The notes under the pieces were generated by a model. It made no database searches. It had not been told where the DNA came from and saw only the letters and a program-made list of their open reading frames with translations. The position numbers and the translations under genes are program-made. This document shows, piece after piece, positions 24,575-36,416 of a stretch of DNA of 64,000 nt. The first letter of the stretch is position 1; every line of letters starts with the position of its first letter. Origin of the DNA: Apiospora phragmitis (Eukaryota > Ascomycota > Sordariomycetes > Amphisphaeriales > Apiosporaceae). Where the stretch lies: assembly GCA_038363925.1 (NCBI GenBank), contig JAQQWL010000005.1, positions 2,914,001 to 2,978,000 on the forward strand, given 5' to 3'.

Positions 24575-25673
24575 ATGTCAGTGAGGCATGTGAAGAGCCC
24601 AGTCAATGAACAGGCGCTTCGCGACGCGTCTATAACTTTGGCAAAGATTGAAAAGGACTTCTTTGCTGAGTTCGCACATATCAGAGAGTCCATGATCAGA
24701 TCTATCGAGGCGTACAACGCATTCTTGAAGCAGCGCGACGAGTTAATGTCGCGAAGAACTGCGCTAATCAGAGAAGTATCTGCATTCGACCCCGAAGCAG
24801 CTATTCAGCTAGAAGCTGGAACCCGTCATTATGAAGTGGGGTAGATTCTCTTCGAAGAAGACGATACCTTGCTCTCAGTCAAGACCGCTCCGAAGCACCT
24901 AGCCTCCCCAGAGCCTACCCAGTCAGGCGACGATGCAAGTGGTGTCTACAGCAACCGACCTTATTCAGAAGTTGGACTAACTAATAGCACATTTTACAGG
25001 ACCCGGAGGGATCAACATCGGTCGAATTGCCAAAGTCCCCAAGATCAAGCCAGCGCCGGACGGCCCGAGCCGCTTCTTCAGGGCCCCATCCGCAGCCACG
25101 TACACCCAGCCCGCGACGACTGCGCAGGAAGCAACCACCTGCACCACCCTCCACGTCCGTTGTCGCCGCAAAGAACGCCACGGCTCCACCGCCAGCTACT
25201 ACGCGGCTGACGGTCCTGCCGCCGATTCAGACCATCAAAACCGACCACGTCACCAAGGAACATTACTGGGTCTTCGACTTCGCCGCCGGTCGCGACCGCA
25301 CGGCCCTGTACATCCTGCGATGCCCCTCGAGCACCTGCGACAACCCCATTTTCTCCAAACACCCCCTACGGCAAGGGCGGGCCGAGCGACATTTCGAGAG
25401 CTGCGGGGTCAAGTTCAGGAACACTGCCGACCTGGTGCGCCGGTACGCCCACGTAGGTATGTAGGGGTTACGAAAGGAAGACACTGCTCCCACATCACCA
25501 TGTCATCTTTCTATTATTCAGATTTTGAGCTGGCCAGTCTGCTGACAGGGTCTCGATGGGTAGTGGTGCCGGGCCGTAAAGGCAGAGAAGTGAAGAGGAC
25601 CTGGGCAAAGGCACATAATCTGCGTCTGCTGGCTGGCGACGAGGTACATTTGGCTTGTGAGAATCTGGAGTAA
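24575..25673 (+). CDS. unknown protein with N-terminal coiled coil and C-terminal Cys/His motif, interrupted by an in-frame TAG
   Basis: I do not recognise a named family. The first part (MSVRHVKSPVNEQALRDAS...) is helical and probably coiled. A TAG at 24842-24844 interrupts it, but the same frame resumes at once as ILFEEDDTLLSVKTAPKHL. A short intron (about 24945-24999, acceptor TTACAG) joins to DPEGSTSVELPKSPRS and a basic, Pro-rich linker. The C-terminal block, HYWVFDF then LRCPSSTC...HPLRQGRAERHFESCG, holds C-X4-C, H and C spacing like a degenerate zinc finger. A phase-1 intron at 25457-25521 (GTATGT...TTCAG) leads to DFELASLLTGSRWVVVPG and the stop. The TAG is explained by CAG-to-TAG. 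An in-frame ATG at 24485 could be the start instead. Confidence 0.6.
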
Positions 25674-25928
25674 ATCAAACATGACATTACGGAGCCGCCG
25701 TTGTGAATGCTTCTTATTAGGGATCCTCCCCATAGTATATAATGAAAGAGAATGGAGCTCCTTGTTATTCATTCAGGTTCTTCCTGGCTTAACCAGCTGT
25801 ATACCCCAATAACCTCAAATTCGGCGGCAAAGCTCTGACAGCCCTTGCAGCCTAAAACTGACCACGCAACTTTCCCGTGATGGTGGCAATTTCTGCTGAA
25901 CGCGTGGAATTTTAAGAAGAAGAACTAT

Positions 25929-27975
25929 CTACAACGACCCAGAGTACTTCCAATACGTGACATAATTAAAATCCTTCCCGCCATCGTACCACGGTCCAAG
26001 GTTGACGCTCTTCCCGTCACTAGTGGTACCGGTGAATGCCAAACCAGAAGACGAAGTCCGCTTAAGCGTATCCAGCTTGATAGTGGGCGCGGAGCTGACG
26101 CCAGTGTTGCCGCAGTTGCCGATCAGGATTACGGGCCCGTACGAAATGGCCGCCAGGCTCGCATCGTCGTTGGCCTTGATCAGGTAAGGGCGCATGGGCA
26201 GCTTGATGGTGACCCTGTCGCCGTTGGCCCAATTCCTAAAGGGAACCTGAGCGTAGGTCCCCGCCGCCGTGGCAACGTCGCTCTGCTTCTGCCCGTTAAC
26301 CGAGACCTCGGCACCCTGGCTCCAGGACGGGATGCGGATCTTGAGGCCGAAGGTGCCGCTGCCGGAGACTGTCAGGGTGACAGTGTCGACGTTGGGGAAG
26401 TCGCCGGACTGCGAGACGCGGACGCCCTTCTGCGACCAGTTGAGGGTCGACGGCGCGTACAGGTTGACGTACAGCGACTGGTCATCGTAGCCGTAGATAG
26501 CGTCCATGAGCCGCGTGTTCTGCTCCACGCCGGACCCCTGGCAGCACCAGAACGAGTCATAGTCGGTGCTCCAAGTACCACCGCCCCAGACGGGGCCAGA
26601 GGCCCTTGCGGGCGCCTGGGTTGAGGGAGGAGAAGTACGTGACGTGGCCGTGGGCGCTGTGCGGGTCCTGGGCCCCCAGGATGTGGTTCATGAGGGCGCG
26701 CTCGTAGAAGTCCATATAGTGCGTACTGTTGCTGCCGCCACCGCCCTCGAGCGTCCAGAGCTCGCGCGTCAGCTTCAGCATGTTGTACGTGTTGCAGTGC
26801 TCCGCCGTGTCCTTGGTCAGGTACGCCGCGATGGCGTTGGCCGGCCGGAAGTGCTCGTTCTGGCTGTTGCCGCCGATGGCGTAGCTGTGGGCGCCGACGA
26901 CCATGTCCCAGGCGTTGCGGGCCACGTCGCGGTACTTCTGCGTGCCCGTCGCCTTGTACTCGTGCGCGGCGCCGACCCACTTCGGGATGTTGGTGTTGGC
27001 GTGGTTGCCGTCTAGTCGGTCCTCGTCGCGCGCGAGAAAGTCGAACGTCGAGGCCTGGTCGAAGCGCTGCGCCGCCGTGAGCCAGCACTGGTCGCCCGTC
27101 TGCCGGTACAGCTCCGCCAGGACGTCCTGCATGCCGCCGTACTCGACGTTGAGGAGGGACTGCATCTTGTCGTAGCTCAGGCGGCCCGTGCGGGTGTCGA
27201 CCCAGGCCGCCATGGCCAAGAGACCGTCTTGGCGTTTTCGTCGCCGATATTGCGCCAGACGTCGAGCAGGCCCGCCATGGTCTTGTGCAGGGCATAGTAG
27301 ACGACGGCGGTGCTCTGGCCGTTCTCGACCTTGTCGAACTCGGACTCGGGGAACCCACTGAGGTACCCGGTGGCGAAGCCGGCCGCCTGGCTGTTGGCCT
27401 GGCACTTGCGCAGCTCGGCCACGAAGCTGGTGGCGCGCGTGCGGCACTCGTCGTCCCGCAGGGAGGCCCAACACTGCGACCACGCGCTCAGGAAGTGGCC
27501 CTGAACGTGCGAGCGGAAGGGGAAGTCGGGCGCGTCCCAGCCGCCGTTCTTCTGGGCGCCGGCGGTGGAGAGCTTGTGGGTGGCGCGGAAGTTATACAGG
27601 AGGCGGTTCGTGTCGACCGACTTCAGGTAGCTCAACGTGCGATTCTAGGGTTGGGGTTAGTAAAGCTACCTAGGTATTGAGACTGAACGGCTGCTCCTCG
27701 GGAAAGCCTGTTCCCCATATCCAGACGTTGAGCTCAGACAGAGAGAGCCCCTAGAGATCGTCGGGTGGGGTAGATGAATGTGACGGAGGTTTATAAAATC
27801 TCACCTGGTTCTCCTGCACTCGGCCATCGTTCAGGGTAACTTGACTGATGTCAAAGGCGTGAGCCACGACACCGATATCGCCAGTAACAATGGGAACTGC
27901 CTGTCCGGCAACCAACGCTGTCCACGGTCCTACCACGGCCAACAACGCCAGACAGCTAGGGATAATACCATGCAT
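25929..27975 (-). CDS. secreted GH127-type (DUF1680) glycoside hydrolase, two frame breaks
   Basis: Family of beta-L-arabinofuranosidases and related enzymes, here predicted secreted and acting on plant or other glycans. The ATG at 27975 starts MHGIIPSCLALLAVVGPW, a signal peptide ending near AGQA. A phase-0 intron 27645-27804 joins ENQ to NRTLSYLKSVDTNRLLYNF. Family signatures follow: WDAPDFPFRSHVQGHFLSAW, IGGNSQNEHF, the E-X-C motif TAEHCNTYNMLKLTREL, and the vicinal Cys pair in FWCCQGSGVEQNTRLMD. In characterised GH127 enzymes the ExC and CC cysteines bind zinc and one acts as nucleophile. The tail carries beta-sandwich motifs (LKIRIPSWSQGAEVSVNG, YGPVILIG). One-base corrections are needed near 27223 and near 26595-26605. 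Apart from these the protein is full length. Confidence 0.85.
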
Positions 27976-28730
27976 TGGTGCTGTTGAGGTCACTCTGAAT
28001 GCAACGAAGATACTTGGCTGGGGACGTGAGTTAACACTTGTCCAAGGTGAATAAGATGTATTAGCTATATATATCTCTCTCTTGGTGGTAATTACGCTGG
28101 CCCACCATGTCTGCTTGCTATGATCGGGGTCGCCATACCATGTGGGGTCACCCAATATGGACAAACTCTCCGGCAATTGGTCCACCAATCAGCGATCGCA
28201 TCGAGATCCGAATAGGGCAAGAGACGTGGCTAGGCGATTGACGGGCTGCACGAGTCTGCCAAGATCCACCAATGTCTGGTTCGATGACAACCCGAGGAGT
28301 GATCTGACAGCTGCTGTAGACTGAACTAATTGGAAAGATCATCCCGCCTGACCTGTGAGGAGTAAAGTAAGGTTGCATTTTGACAGATGGTCGCCGACAT
28401 CCTCGATGCACCCCCGCACGGTTAGCGCAGGTATGCTGCTTAAGAGGGCCAATGGGCCCCTATGATTCAAGTCAAGACCGGTACATCTTGCGAGAAAAAG
28501 AAAACACTCTTCGTTATTAACCGGGTTAGTAGCACCATTAGTGCTGCAACCTCGTGTCTAGGTCGGCTGTCAAATATATTCAGAGTGTTCCTGACGTAGT
28601 TCCCAGCTCTCTCGTAAATCAACCAATGTTTTAACACAACGTCCAGCTACCAGGGTGCGAATGCGGCAATATTGTTCCTAGACAGAACGATCGGTGGAAG
28701 TATGCCTCTGCAAGTGCGAACCCCGATCAG
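27976..28730. other. intergenic, promoter of the GH127 gene
   Basis: About 750 bases. Short frames on both strands show no domain. The part next to 27976 is the likely promoter of the glycosidase; the rest lies beyond the 3' end of the next gene. Confidence 0.45.
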
Positions 28731-29656
28731 TTATCGATGGGGTTGTGCGAAAACCCACGACAGGAGCCACATCCACTCTGGGTCCTTCCCGTGAATACTC
28801 CTCATTCGTCCTTGGAGCCACCCGCACTCGTCCACAATGGAGAAATGAACTTCGTAAGGCTGGACGCGCTGGTCCAGGTAGGGTTCCAGAACACGAAACC
28901 CTTCCTGCCTGATAGAGACCAGCCAGGCGCGGAGCTTCGCCTTTTTAGGCCCGTACACCGTCTGCTGGTCGAGAAGGATCGCTAGAGCCTGTATCTCGCA
29001 AACGTCGATAGTGCCGGGTTTCAGAACGCTATCCCGGATCCTAACTACTGCTCCCATGTCGTCTGGACCATGAACGATGTAATTGCATGCGTGCCAATGT
29101 TGCCGTGAGCCTTTGAGGTTCTCAGATGGTGAGCTCAGGCCGATCATGATGGCGTCTCCTCGGTACTCATCGTTTAATACAACCTCGACAGGGACCTTAA
29201 ACGGGTGCCTCTTATTCCACTGGTACGTCTTCAATTCCTCGTCGCTTATAGCTGCACTTCCCGCCAAGTGTTGAAGAGCCACATCAAGAAAGAACGTGAT
29301 CTCACTCGTATCTTGTGGCAGCCAGGCCGCAGCGATGTCATTTATGCTGGACCATAGATGACTCTGGATTGGTGGCTCTTGCTTGAGCGGGGCCAGCTCC
29401 TTTCCGTAAGTGGACGAAACTGGCGTTGGGGGGTTGAGGCACCAGTGCTTATCCGAGAGTTGCTCGGGGCAGTCTTTTTTCCGGAGGGAGGCGGAACGGG
29501 GGTGGTGAGAACTGGAGGTAGCCTGTGCAGCCAGATGGACAGTTGCTTGACGTGGTAAGGCTTGGATTGGGTGACCTTCATACTATCCCTCGGGGATTGG
29601 TTCTCGATCCAATCGAAAAGGTCTTCCCAATACTGATCATCCATGATCGTTGCCAT
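28731..29656 (-). CDS. unknown fungal protein, paralogue A, one frame break
   Basis: I do not recognise a named domain. The protein (about 308 residues after one correction) starts MATIMDDQYWEDLFDWIE and ends WLLSWVFAQPHR. It is clearly related along its length to the gene at 36917-37922. Shared blocks in the same order are WEDLF.WIE, WLH.L.PV, RQFR.L, SEIT, GSA..SDE, YRGDAI, DMGAV, V.E.Q.L.ILLD.QTVY.P.K, RAWL.S, FRVLE.YLDQ and W..P/L.LSWV..QP. The frame breaks near 29388, where GAAAGG would read through as GAAAAGG. It is probably soluble, as no membrane or signal segment is seen. Trp- and Tyr-rich conserved blocks suggest a compact fold. The function is unknown. Confidence 0.65.
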
Positions 29657-32034
29657 TGTGCTTAAAAGGGTGAGACAGTCACCAATCGAATAGGATATTT
29701 CGTAAAGAAAATGTAAGAACGAGTTTGAGATTGCGTAAAAAGTATAGGAATAGACTCGAAGGTTACGTAGATCAGTAATAGAACTTGAAGTTTTGGGGAT
29801 TTATAATAGTAAAAAACAAGGAAGAATAGTGATAAAAGTTTTCTTACGAGAGAAATTAAAACATTCAATGCGATAATTAATAAATGGAATATTCAATATA
29901 ATAATATCGGACGATCAAAATACGCAGCTGAATTACCGGCACTAATCCCGGTTTACCTATTCATGGTTTCTCCGAGAGTACTGAGGCAATAGTTCTAGTA
30001 GTACCTGAACTTAAAGTACGTAACCCAGTCCTTGTTCATTGCTGACGCAAGGAGAGACCAGGATAGGTCAATGTTTGAATGCTGTGACTATCGATCCAGT
30101 GATGGACTTATATAATGGGCAAGGTTGTCCATCGTCTGTGTATACCTACTGATGTCACATGTCCCTCAAGGATGACTAGAGCTTCAAAATAGCATATGCT
30201 ACTATCTTTTCAGGGGCCTGTCAGTTGTCGAACGCCTCTATTTGCTATTCCGATATCATATTTCCATACTTCCTGACGGGCAACCGTGTTCATGCCCAGT
30301 GGGTAGTCTCCCCTTAGGCCGATTGGTTCGTCCTGATTTTGGGGGTGGCAGCTCCGGGATTTCACGCTGCTCGAAAAGGAGTGCAGCGCCGGTGCTAGGC
30401 AGGGGCGCCAGGGACAGGCCTGTAAAGCGACCCCAACGCGACCCCTGCCAATGTCTAAAAGTAACTAGAACCGGCCGAGATGAAACAGAGAGAAACCGCC
30501 AACATGTTTGCGCTTGTGCTGTTCTTACCTAATTTGCTGAGGGGAAGTAATGTAAAATATTTCAAAAGAGAGAGACGACGTTACTTGGGTGCGCATCAAT
30601 CAATGCATTGCCCAGTTTGGGAATGTTCGAGGCCATACAATTGGAGACTCCGAGCGCAGTTATTTTCCACTGCAACGGTAGCAAGAGGCGCAGTTTGTGG
30701 AGGTGGAGTTGCGCAGTCCAATTTTCGATGTGCAGGAAGGAAGGTGTGGAAATTCAACGTTTTCTGGAGTCGCCTGCAGTTGACAGCAGTCGTAGTGGCA
30801 GTTTTAGTGTGGTAGTTTCTGGGGATTTTAGTGGGTGAAAGAGCGATCATAGAGATCGGATCTCAACTATCACTACGAATTAATAATACCTACTTACATA
30901 ACCTACTGGGCAACATCAATTGACAACCACGATCAAAACATTCGCGACGAAGCAATAGCCATACTTTCATACCACACAAACACACCAAACCCAGTGCGAC
31001 TTGGTTCTGCCGCTGCAAGTGCGCACCAGGGCCTCTCCCTCGCCGAGTCATGAGGATTACGCAAGCCTGGCCGCAATGAATCCATATAGGCTCCTCCGAT
31101 TCGAATACCGCTGCTCTTCTTCTGTCTTCCCTTTAACCTTGGACTCATTTACCTCCAAAGCGACAGGGTAGGAGATCAGCGTTAGCGGATTGACCGAAAC
31201 ATCAGACCCCCCTGTCTCCGACAACTTGGCACATTCTCGACGTCCCGCTTCCAGCTTCTGTCCAACCCTTTGGCAGCATCAACTCCCAACACGAAGAGGG
31301 CGGAATTTCATCGTACCATTCCCAGTAGGCGAAATACCAAGGGCCCTGGCATCCTTTGCGAGCCTAGACCTGGGCGCTAGGTGGGGTTCGACGTGCTAGT
31401 GGTCTACTGTCCGCCTGCACCGCCGGGGGTTCTTGTCTGAAGTTTGAAGGAAAACATCCCCAAACGAGCCAGACGGTCGTCTTTCGAGCCAGTCAACTCG
31501 AGCCGACCTCTGTAAAAGACTCCACAAACGACGACCCCGTACCCACAATCGGCCCATCCATGCGACGGATTCTGTTCCAGATGATCTTCACTACCGACTT
31601 GCCTGATTGGCCAGATCGCTTCTCTCAACCCAGACGAGGCGTCAATCAACGCAAGTAATCCCGACAGGGAGGGAAAGGCCATGCGCAAGAAAAGGGGAGC
31701 CGTCGAGATTGACACCCCTGGACGAACTGTTACCCTATCCTACGATACCTGGTTCAGCGTCCCCGTCGTCACATCCCACCGCTACCCGAGCGCCCTCCTC
31801 CCCCGAGTCGAGTCGTTTATAATGGCCTCGATTCCTGCCGTTCTGCTCGTCTTCGGGCCTTTTGTTCAGTTTTCGCTCATCCATTCTACATTTGTTTCTC
31901 TCCGCCAGCGGGTCTGATATTCCTTACCTTCGTCGTCAATCTTTATACTACTCCCGTTTATTGTATCCATAATTTCTTTCATTCCCCAGCCGTGCAGGTC
32001 GCAGTTCCCAGTCCTTTCTATTCTCACCGTCACG
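29657..32034. other. 2.4-kb intergenic stretch
   Basis: The part 29660-29930 is AT-rich. From 30240 to 31917 there are short opposed frames (for example 30242-30532 and 31404-31715) with no recognisable domain. The last few hundred bases before 32035 are pyrimidine-rich, as in a strong fungal promoter, and should control the Egh16-like gene. No RNA gene or transposon end was recognised. Confidence 0.45.
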
Positions 32035-33268
32035 ATGCCTTCCATCCGTCAGACCCTCGTCGCCGCTGCCCTGGCTGCTGTTGTCCACGGCCAAGGTGTC
32101 ATCGTCAAGGCCCAGGGACCCAAGGGTCCGGCCAGTCTTGGTCTGCTAGGTAAATATGCCACGCATGCAATGCATCCCTGGTGGTTACCCCGATATCTAA
32201 CTTTGACTACCTAGTCGACCCCACCAAGCCCGATGCCAACATCATCAGGCAGAAGGAAATCGTAGACAATGTGGTGAACGAGTGTGGTAGAACCCTCCTG
32301 GCCGGCAACATGGACATTGGCGAGAACACCGAGAACGCACTGAAGGCCAATGCGGTCACCCAGGTCACCAAGGGCGCCAACGTCGATGTCACGATTCGCG
32401 CCATCAACGCCGATGGCAAGGGCCCCTACATCTGCGATATGGACATGCAGAGCAACGCCGCCGGTGCCGTAGGCCAGGTCAACCTCACCGTGGCCGAAAC
32501 CACCGCTAGCAATGGCGATATCAACCTCAAGGTCAAGATGCCTGCGAACATGGCGTGTATCGGAGGTAAGTCTACTACTACATACCCGACTGTGTTGATG
32601 ATGTCTTGAAGTGACTAACACATTCTCCCACAGCCTCGACTGGCGATGTCTGCACTGTTCGCTGCCGCAACTCCGCTGCCAAAGGCCCCTTCGGCGGTTG
32701 CTTTGCCGTCCAGCAGACCGACACGAAGCCCAACAAGAACACGCCCGAGAACATCAAGACTGCCCAGACGCTGAAGGCGGTCCAGGCCCAGGTTGCCCAG
32801 AACCAGAAGGATTTCCCCGCCTACGTCAAGGCCAACCAGCTGGCCCCCACCTCGGATGACCAAGGTGTCTTCGCCGTTAACGAGGTCCTCGGCATCGACA
32901 GCAAGGCCTCGGCTACTGCCGGCGCCGCTGGTGCCACTCCCACGGGCGGGGCTGGTGCCGGAAATGGCAACGCCGGTGGTAACAAGGGCGGGAACAAGGG
33001 CGGGAACAAGGGCGGCAACGGCGCCAACCGCGGAGGCAAGGCCAACGCTGGTAACGGTGCTGGCAATGGCAACGCCGGCGGTGCTACCAACGGTGCTGCT
33101 CGCGGAGGCAATGCTAACGGCGCCAACCGTGGTGGCAACGCTGCCGGCGCTGGCAACGGCAACGGACGCGGTAACAACGCTGCTGGTGCTGGCAATGGCA
33201 ATGGCCGCGGTAACAACGGCGGCAACAACAACAACCGCAACAAGGTCCGCCGTGCCTTCGCTGCCTAA
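32035..33268 (+). CDS. Egh16/Mas1-like secreted protein with Gly/Asn-rich tail
   Basis: Homologue of the Egh16 (gEgh16, Mas1/Gas1-like) family, whose members are expressed in appressoria of several plant pathogens and some of which affect virulence. Three exons with canonical sites (introns 32150-32214 and 32566-32633) give an unbroken protein. A signal peptide (MPSIRQTLVAAALAAVVHG) precedes family blocks VDPTKPDANIIRQKEIVDN, CGRTLLAGNMDIGENTENA, NADGKGPYICDMDM and the Cys-rich block GDVCTVRCRNSAAKGPFGGC then FAVQQTDTK. The C-terminal third (about 32940-33240) is a low-complexity Gly/Asn/Ala tail with many GNG and RGGN units and ends in RNKVRRAFAA. Such a tail is unusual for the family's usual length and may mediate wall contact. 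The gene is well preserved compared with its neighbours. Confidence 0.87.
32940..33240 (+). repeat. low-complexity Gly/Asn/Ala coding repeat
   Basis: Imperfect GGC/AAC/GCC codon repeats (GGGNKGGNKGGNKGG type, then AGNGNGRGNN twice) inside the Egh16-like gene. Units near 32985-33020 and 33145-33215 are the most regular, so slippage or repeat-number variation is likely. Confidence 0.8.
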
Positions 33269-34389
33269 GCGTTTCATGGGAGAAGATGATGGCTTGCTCA
33301 TCAAGTATGATGTAATCTTTAGATTACTCTGCTCCCTGTAAACCGCCCGCGAGATAGAAAAGACTCAATCAACTCGATTCCCCATCGCTTTGGCCTTCCT
33401 ATCCCTGATTATTGAATGGGTACCTACGTGTTATTGTTTTGCTTTTACTCTTTGTTAGATACGGGATGGACTAGTTGTATAGAAACACTGCCGCATGAGT
33501 TCTTGGAGGTTGGGGCAACGGACGGTGGGATGGATATGGATGTGATATATATATTAATCGTGCGCACAATCATATAGACAAGCCCGTTCTCATTTTAGCT
33601 GAGCCAATATGTTTACAATTGCAATTGGTCCAGGAGCTATTTTCACCCCTTTCAACTCATCGTCTTTTGCTGATCAGGTATCGTGCATGTCCCCATCAGC
33701 TTCGCGCTCTCGCGCTCTGATGTCGCCATTAGCGCTCGCTAACCTCAGGTTACTTGCTGGAAAGTTTGAATGATTTATCAGCGCGGGGGCGAACTTGTGC
33801 CGTCTCAGTCCACTCTTTAGCCGCCTGGGTTGCGGGGTGGGTCAATCGATCGACGATGCCTTCGTATGCCCAGCAATTTTCATCTACCACGTCATCATGC
33901 AACCGTCGAAAGATTCGCAATCCACTGCTGGGAAAAATATAACAAGCAAGTGCTGTCGGCCAGTTTGATTAGCAATTGGTGTCGGTATTCGCCAAAAGCA
34001 AGTTCCGTCTACGTCTGTCCAGATGGGGGTGTCGCAATGCATTGGCGTTGCAGGGCCTGGCCGGCTTCGGCGGCCGTACGAGACCTCACCGCCAGCCACC
34101 GCACACCGTCATGCAGCTAGGTGCCTAGCTCAGCCCTGATGACCCAGCAGAGTTGAAAGGAGTACCAGGCGAGATATAAAGAACGCAGTAGCAACCCGAA
34201 CCTGGCTGGCTCGTTCTTCATAGTTATTACAGTATTAATTCGGTTCCGCGTCTGACTTACCTAATCCACGCCAACTAGTGATCGGCAAAGTCCATACCCC
34301 AGCAATAACCTACATGTATCAAGGATCCACGTACTTCTGTTAAACAGGTGGAGACATACTCCACCTACGACGACTACCACCTGTTCGTC
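33269..34389. other. intergenic, no gene seen
   Basis: About 1.1 kb, partly AT-rich after the Egh16-like stop. The opposed frames at 33754-34120 show no domain. A longer in-frame start for the next gene exists at 34348. Confidence 0.45.
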
Positions 34390-35504
34390 ATGGCCGACCC
34401 AACCACAATACCCCGCGACTCCCTCATCCTAGTGACCGCCGCTAATGGTCTCATCGCTTCGCACGTCGCCGACCAGCTGCTGGCCGCGGGCTACCGCGTG
34501 CGGGGTACCGTGCGCAACGTCGAGCGATGCGCGTGGATGGCGTCACTCTTCGGCCGGGTATACGGTCCCGACCGGTTCGAGCTTTTGCGGGTCGCGACGG
34601 CCGAAGAAATGACGAGCCCGCAAGTCTGGGACGAGGCCATGCGCGGCGTCACGGGGGTCGCGCACGTGCTGGGGCCCGTCGACCTGAGCGTGCAGGACTT
34701 CGAGGCCGCGTTCGCCGAGGAGTGGCCGGTGCACGCCGCGGTGCTGGACGCGGCGAAGCGGGCTTCTTCTTCTTCGGGGGAGGACAGCAGTTGCGCGGTT
34801 TCGTCTTCACGAGCTCGGCGTGGGCGGCCTACACGCCGGACGCGGCGATCAAGCAGACCCTGACCCAGAAGTCGTGGAACGAGACGGCCCTGTCGCTCGC
34901 CAAGCCCTCCAACGGGATCGTGACGTTTGACCCCAGCCATGCCGAGCCGAAGTACATGCTCGCCCCCTTCATGGCGCTGAAGACGCGGATCGAGCGGGCC
35001 TACTGGGCGTGGGTCGAAAAAGAGCAACCGAATTTCACGTGCAACACGGTCCTGCTCGACACCGTCATGGGCCGCTGCCTCGACCCCCGGGGGCCCCAGG
35101 GCGTGCCCTCGACGGCGGGCATGGTGCGCTGGGTGTGGGATGGGACGGGGCGGCAGGTGCTTGATGCGATGCAGCCGCAGTGGCACATCGACACGGGCGA
35201 CGCGGGGCGTCTGTACGTCGCGGCGCTAACGCAGCAAGGCGTGGGCCGCGAGCGGATTTTCGGGTTTGGGGAGCGGTTCAGCTGGTTCCAGGTCCGGCGG
35301 CTGATGCTGGAGTGGTACGGGGACGACCGAAAGAAGGATATTGTCCCGGTCGCGGACGTCGGGGTGGACCAGACCGAGGTGCCCAACGAGAGGGGCGCGG
35401 AGCTACTGCGGCGGTTGGGGAGGCCGGGGTGGACGGGGCTGGAGGAGAGTTTGCGGGCGAATATGGAGAGTATCTTTGAGGCTGAAGGTGCATCTTCTGG
35501 TTGA
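34390..35504 (+). CDS. extended SDR (NAD(P)-dependent epimerase/reductase-like), one frame break, atypical active site
   Basis: Looks like the fungal aldehyde/dihydroflavonol-4-reductase-like extended SDRs. The Rossmann N-terminus reads LILVTAANGLIASHVADQLL with RVRGTVRN; the usual TGANG first glycine is Ala here. A one-base correction near 34760 (GGG run) links DAAKR to QQLRGFVFTSSAWAAY. The canonical YxxxK reads FMALKTRIERAYWAW, so the catalytic Tyr appears as Phe while the Lys stays. The C-terminal part (QPQWHIDTGDAGRLYVAAL, FGFGERFSWFQV) is as in the family. The product would be about 370 residues. With two unusual active-site positions it may be inactive or non-canonical. Its substrate is unknown. 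The start at 34390 (MADPTTIPRDS) is preferred over 34348. Confidence 0.75.
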
Positions 35505-35920
35505 CCTCAGGGGTTGCGACTAGAGTCATTGTTGGGTAAAGGGTCTTTGTCTATTGACAACAACACTTTTATGAAGTAATGTTCACGTCGAATTCTATCG
35601 AAGACAAAAGAATCAGTCTATACAATACTTTTCACCTCCATTTCGTTCTCTAAGCTTGACAATGTGATAGTCACGCAATGGTATTATTGGAAAAATTGTC
35701 ATATAAGCCCCCCGTCCTACCCCCTGTTCTGTTAGAAGGCGAACCACTCAAAAAGTTTGTCAACACGCCCAAGCATTGCTCATTTTCTCCGTCATCTATC
35801 CCAGACATTGTTATGTCTGGTTTCTTTGCCCGAGCAATCAGAGCGTGTCGACACCTTTTCCCAAGCCCCTGCTACTGACTGACCCAAACCAGCAGAAAGA
35901 AAAGCCCACAAAGAGACAAT
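35505..35920. other. intergenic, no gene seen
   Basis: About 415 bases between two genes on the + strand. Short frames only; likely terminator and promoter of the neighbours. Confidence 0.4.
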
Positions 35921-36416
35921 ATGTCAGCAAAACCTCACCGGGCCCTACCCCTGCGGCCACGTAACGACGACGTGGGAGTACTGCGCCCCCTCCCGGGCCT
36001 GGTCCCTGCTCCAGAACTCCCCGCTGGCGTCGCCGTCCAAGAAGACGACGCCCTGCGCGAAGCCCCTGGTGGTGGAGTGGGCCGCCGACCTGAACACGGC
36101 CTGCCCCCGGACTTGCCTGACCAAGCCGTTTGAGTGCTGTAGATGTCTTCAAAACCGTGATGGCAAGGAGCAGGAGCAGCCGCAGGTCGGCTGGACTTGC
36201 GAGCGCTGCGGGCATGTTCGGCGTCATCTTGCTTGCACGGTCTGGGCCGGGTGTGGTTGCGGGCGCTGCCATGGGGCGCGGTGTCGGGAGCTGGTGCTGC
36301 AGCTGGTGGGCGACGATGCCGAGGGTAGGCAGGCGCGGTCGTATGACTTGTACATGAAGGGGGCGTGCCAAGGGGCTACGGAGAGGACACAGGACCAGAA
36401 AAAGGGGGGCAACTGA
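35921..36416 (+). CDS. small Cys-rich, zinc-finger-like protein, one frame break
   Basis: A Cys-rich protein of about 165 residues, family not recognised. It starts MSAKPH at 35921. After a one-base correction near 35938 it reads GPYPCGHVTTTWEYCAPSR and AADLNTACPRTCLTKPFECC. A C-terminal set of C-X2-C, H and C-X4-C motifs follows (WTCERCGHVRRHLAC, CGCGRCHGARC), which suggests one or more zinc-binding knuckles. No signal peptide is visible, so it is probably intracellular. The neighbouring genes suggest no clear role. The alternative is a chance open frame, but the regular Cys spacing argues against that. Confidence 0.55.

Noticed and set aside
26372..27358. Minus-strand 328-codon Arg-rich frame
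   Set aside because: It is an out-of-phase reading of the GH127 gene; the GH127 frame has clear family motifs.
32615..33304. Minus-strand 229-codon frame with Ala/Val repeats
   Set aside because: It mirrors the Gly/Asn repeat tail of the Egh16-like gene and has no independent support.
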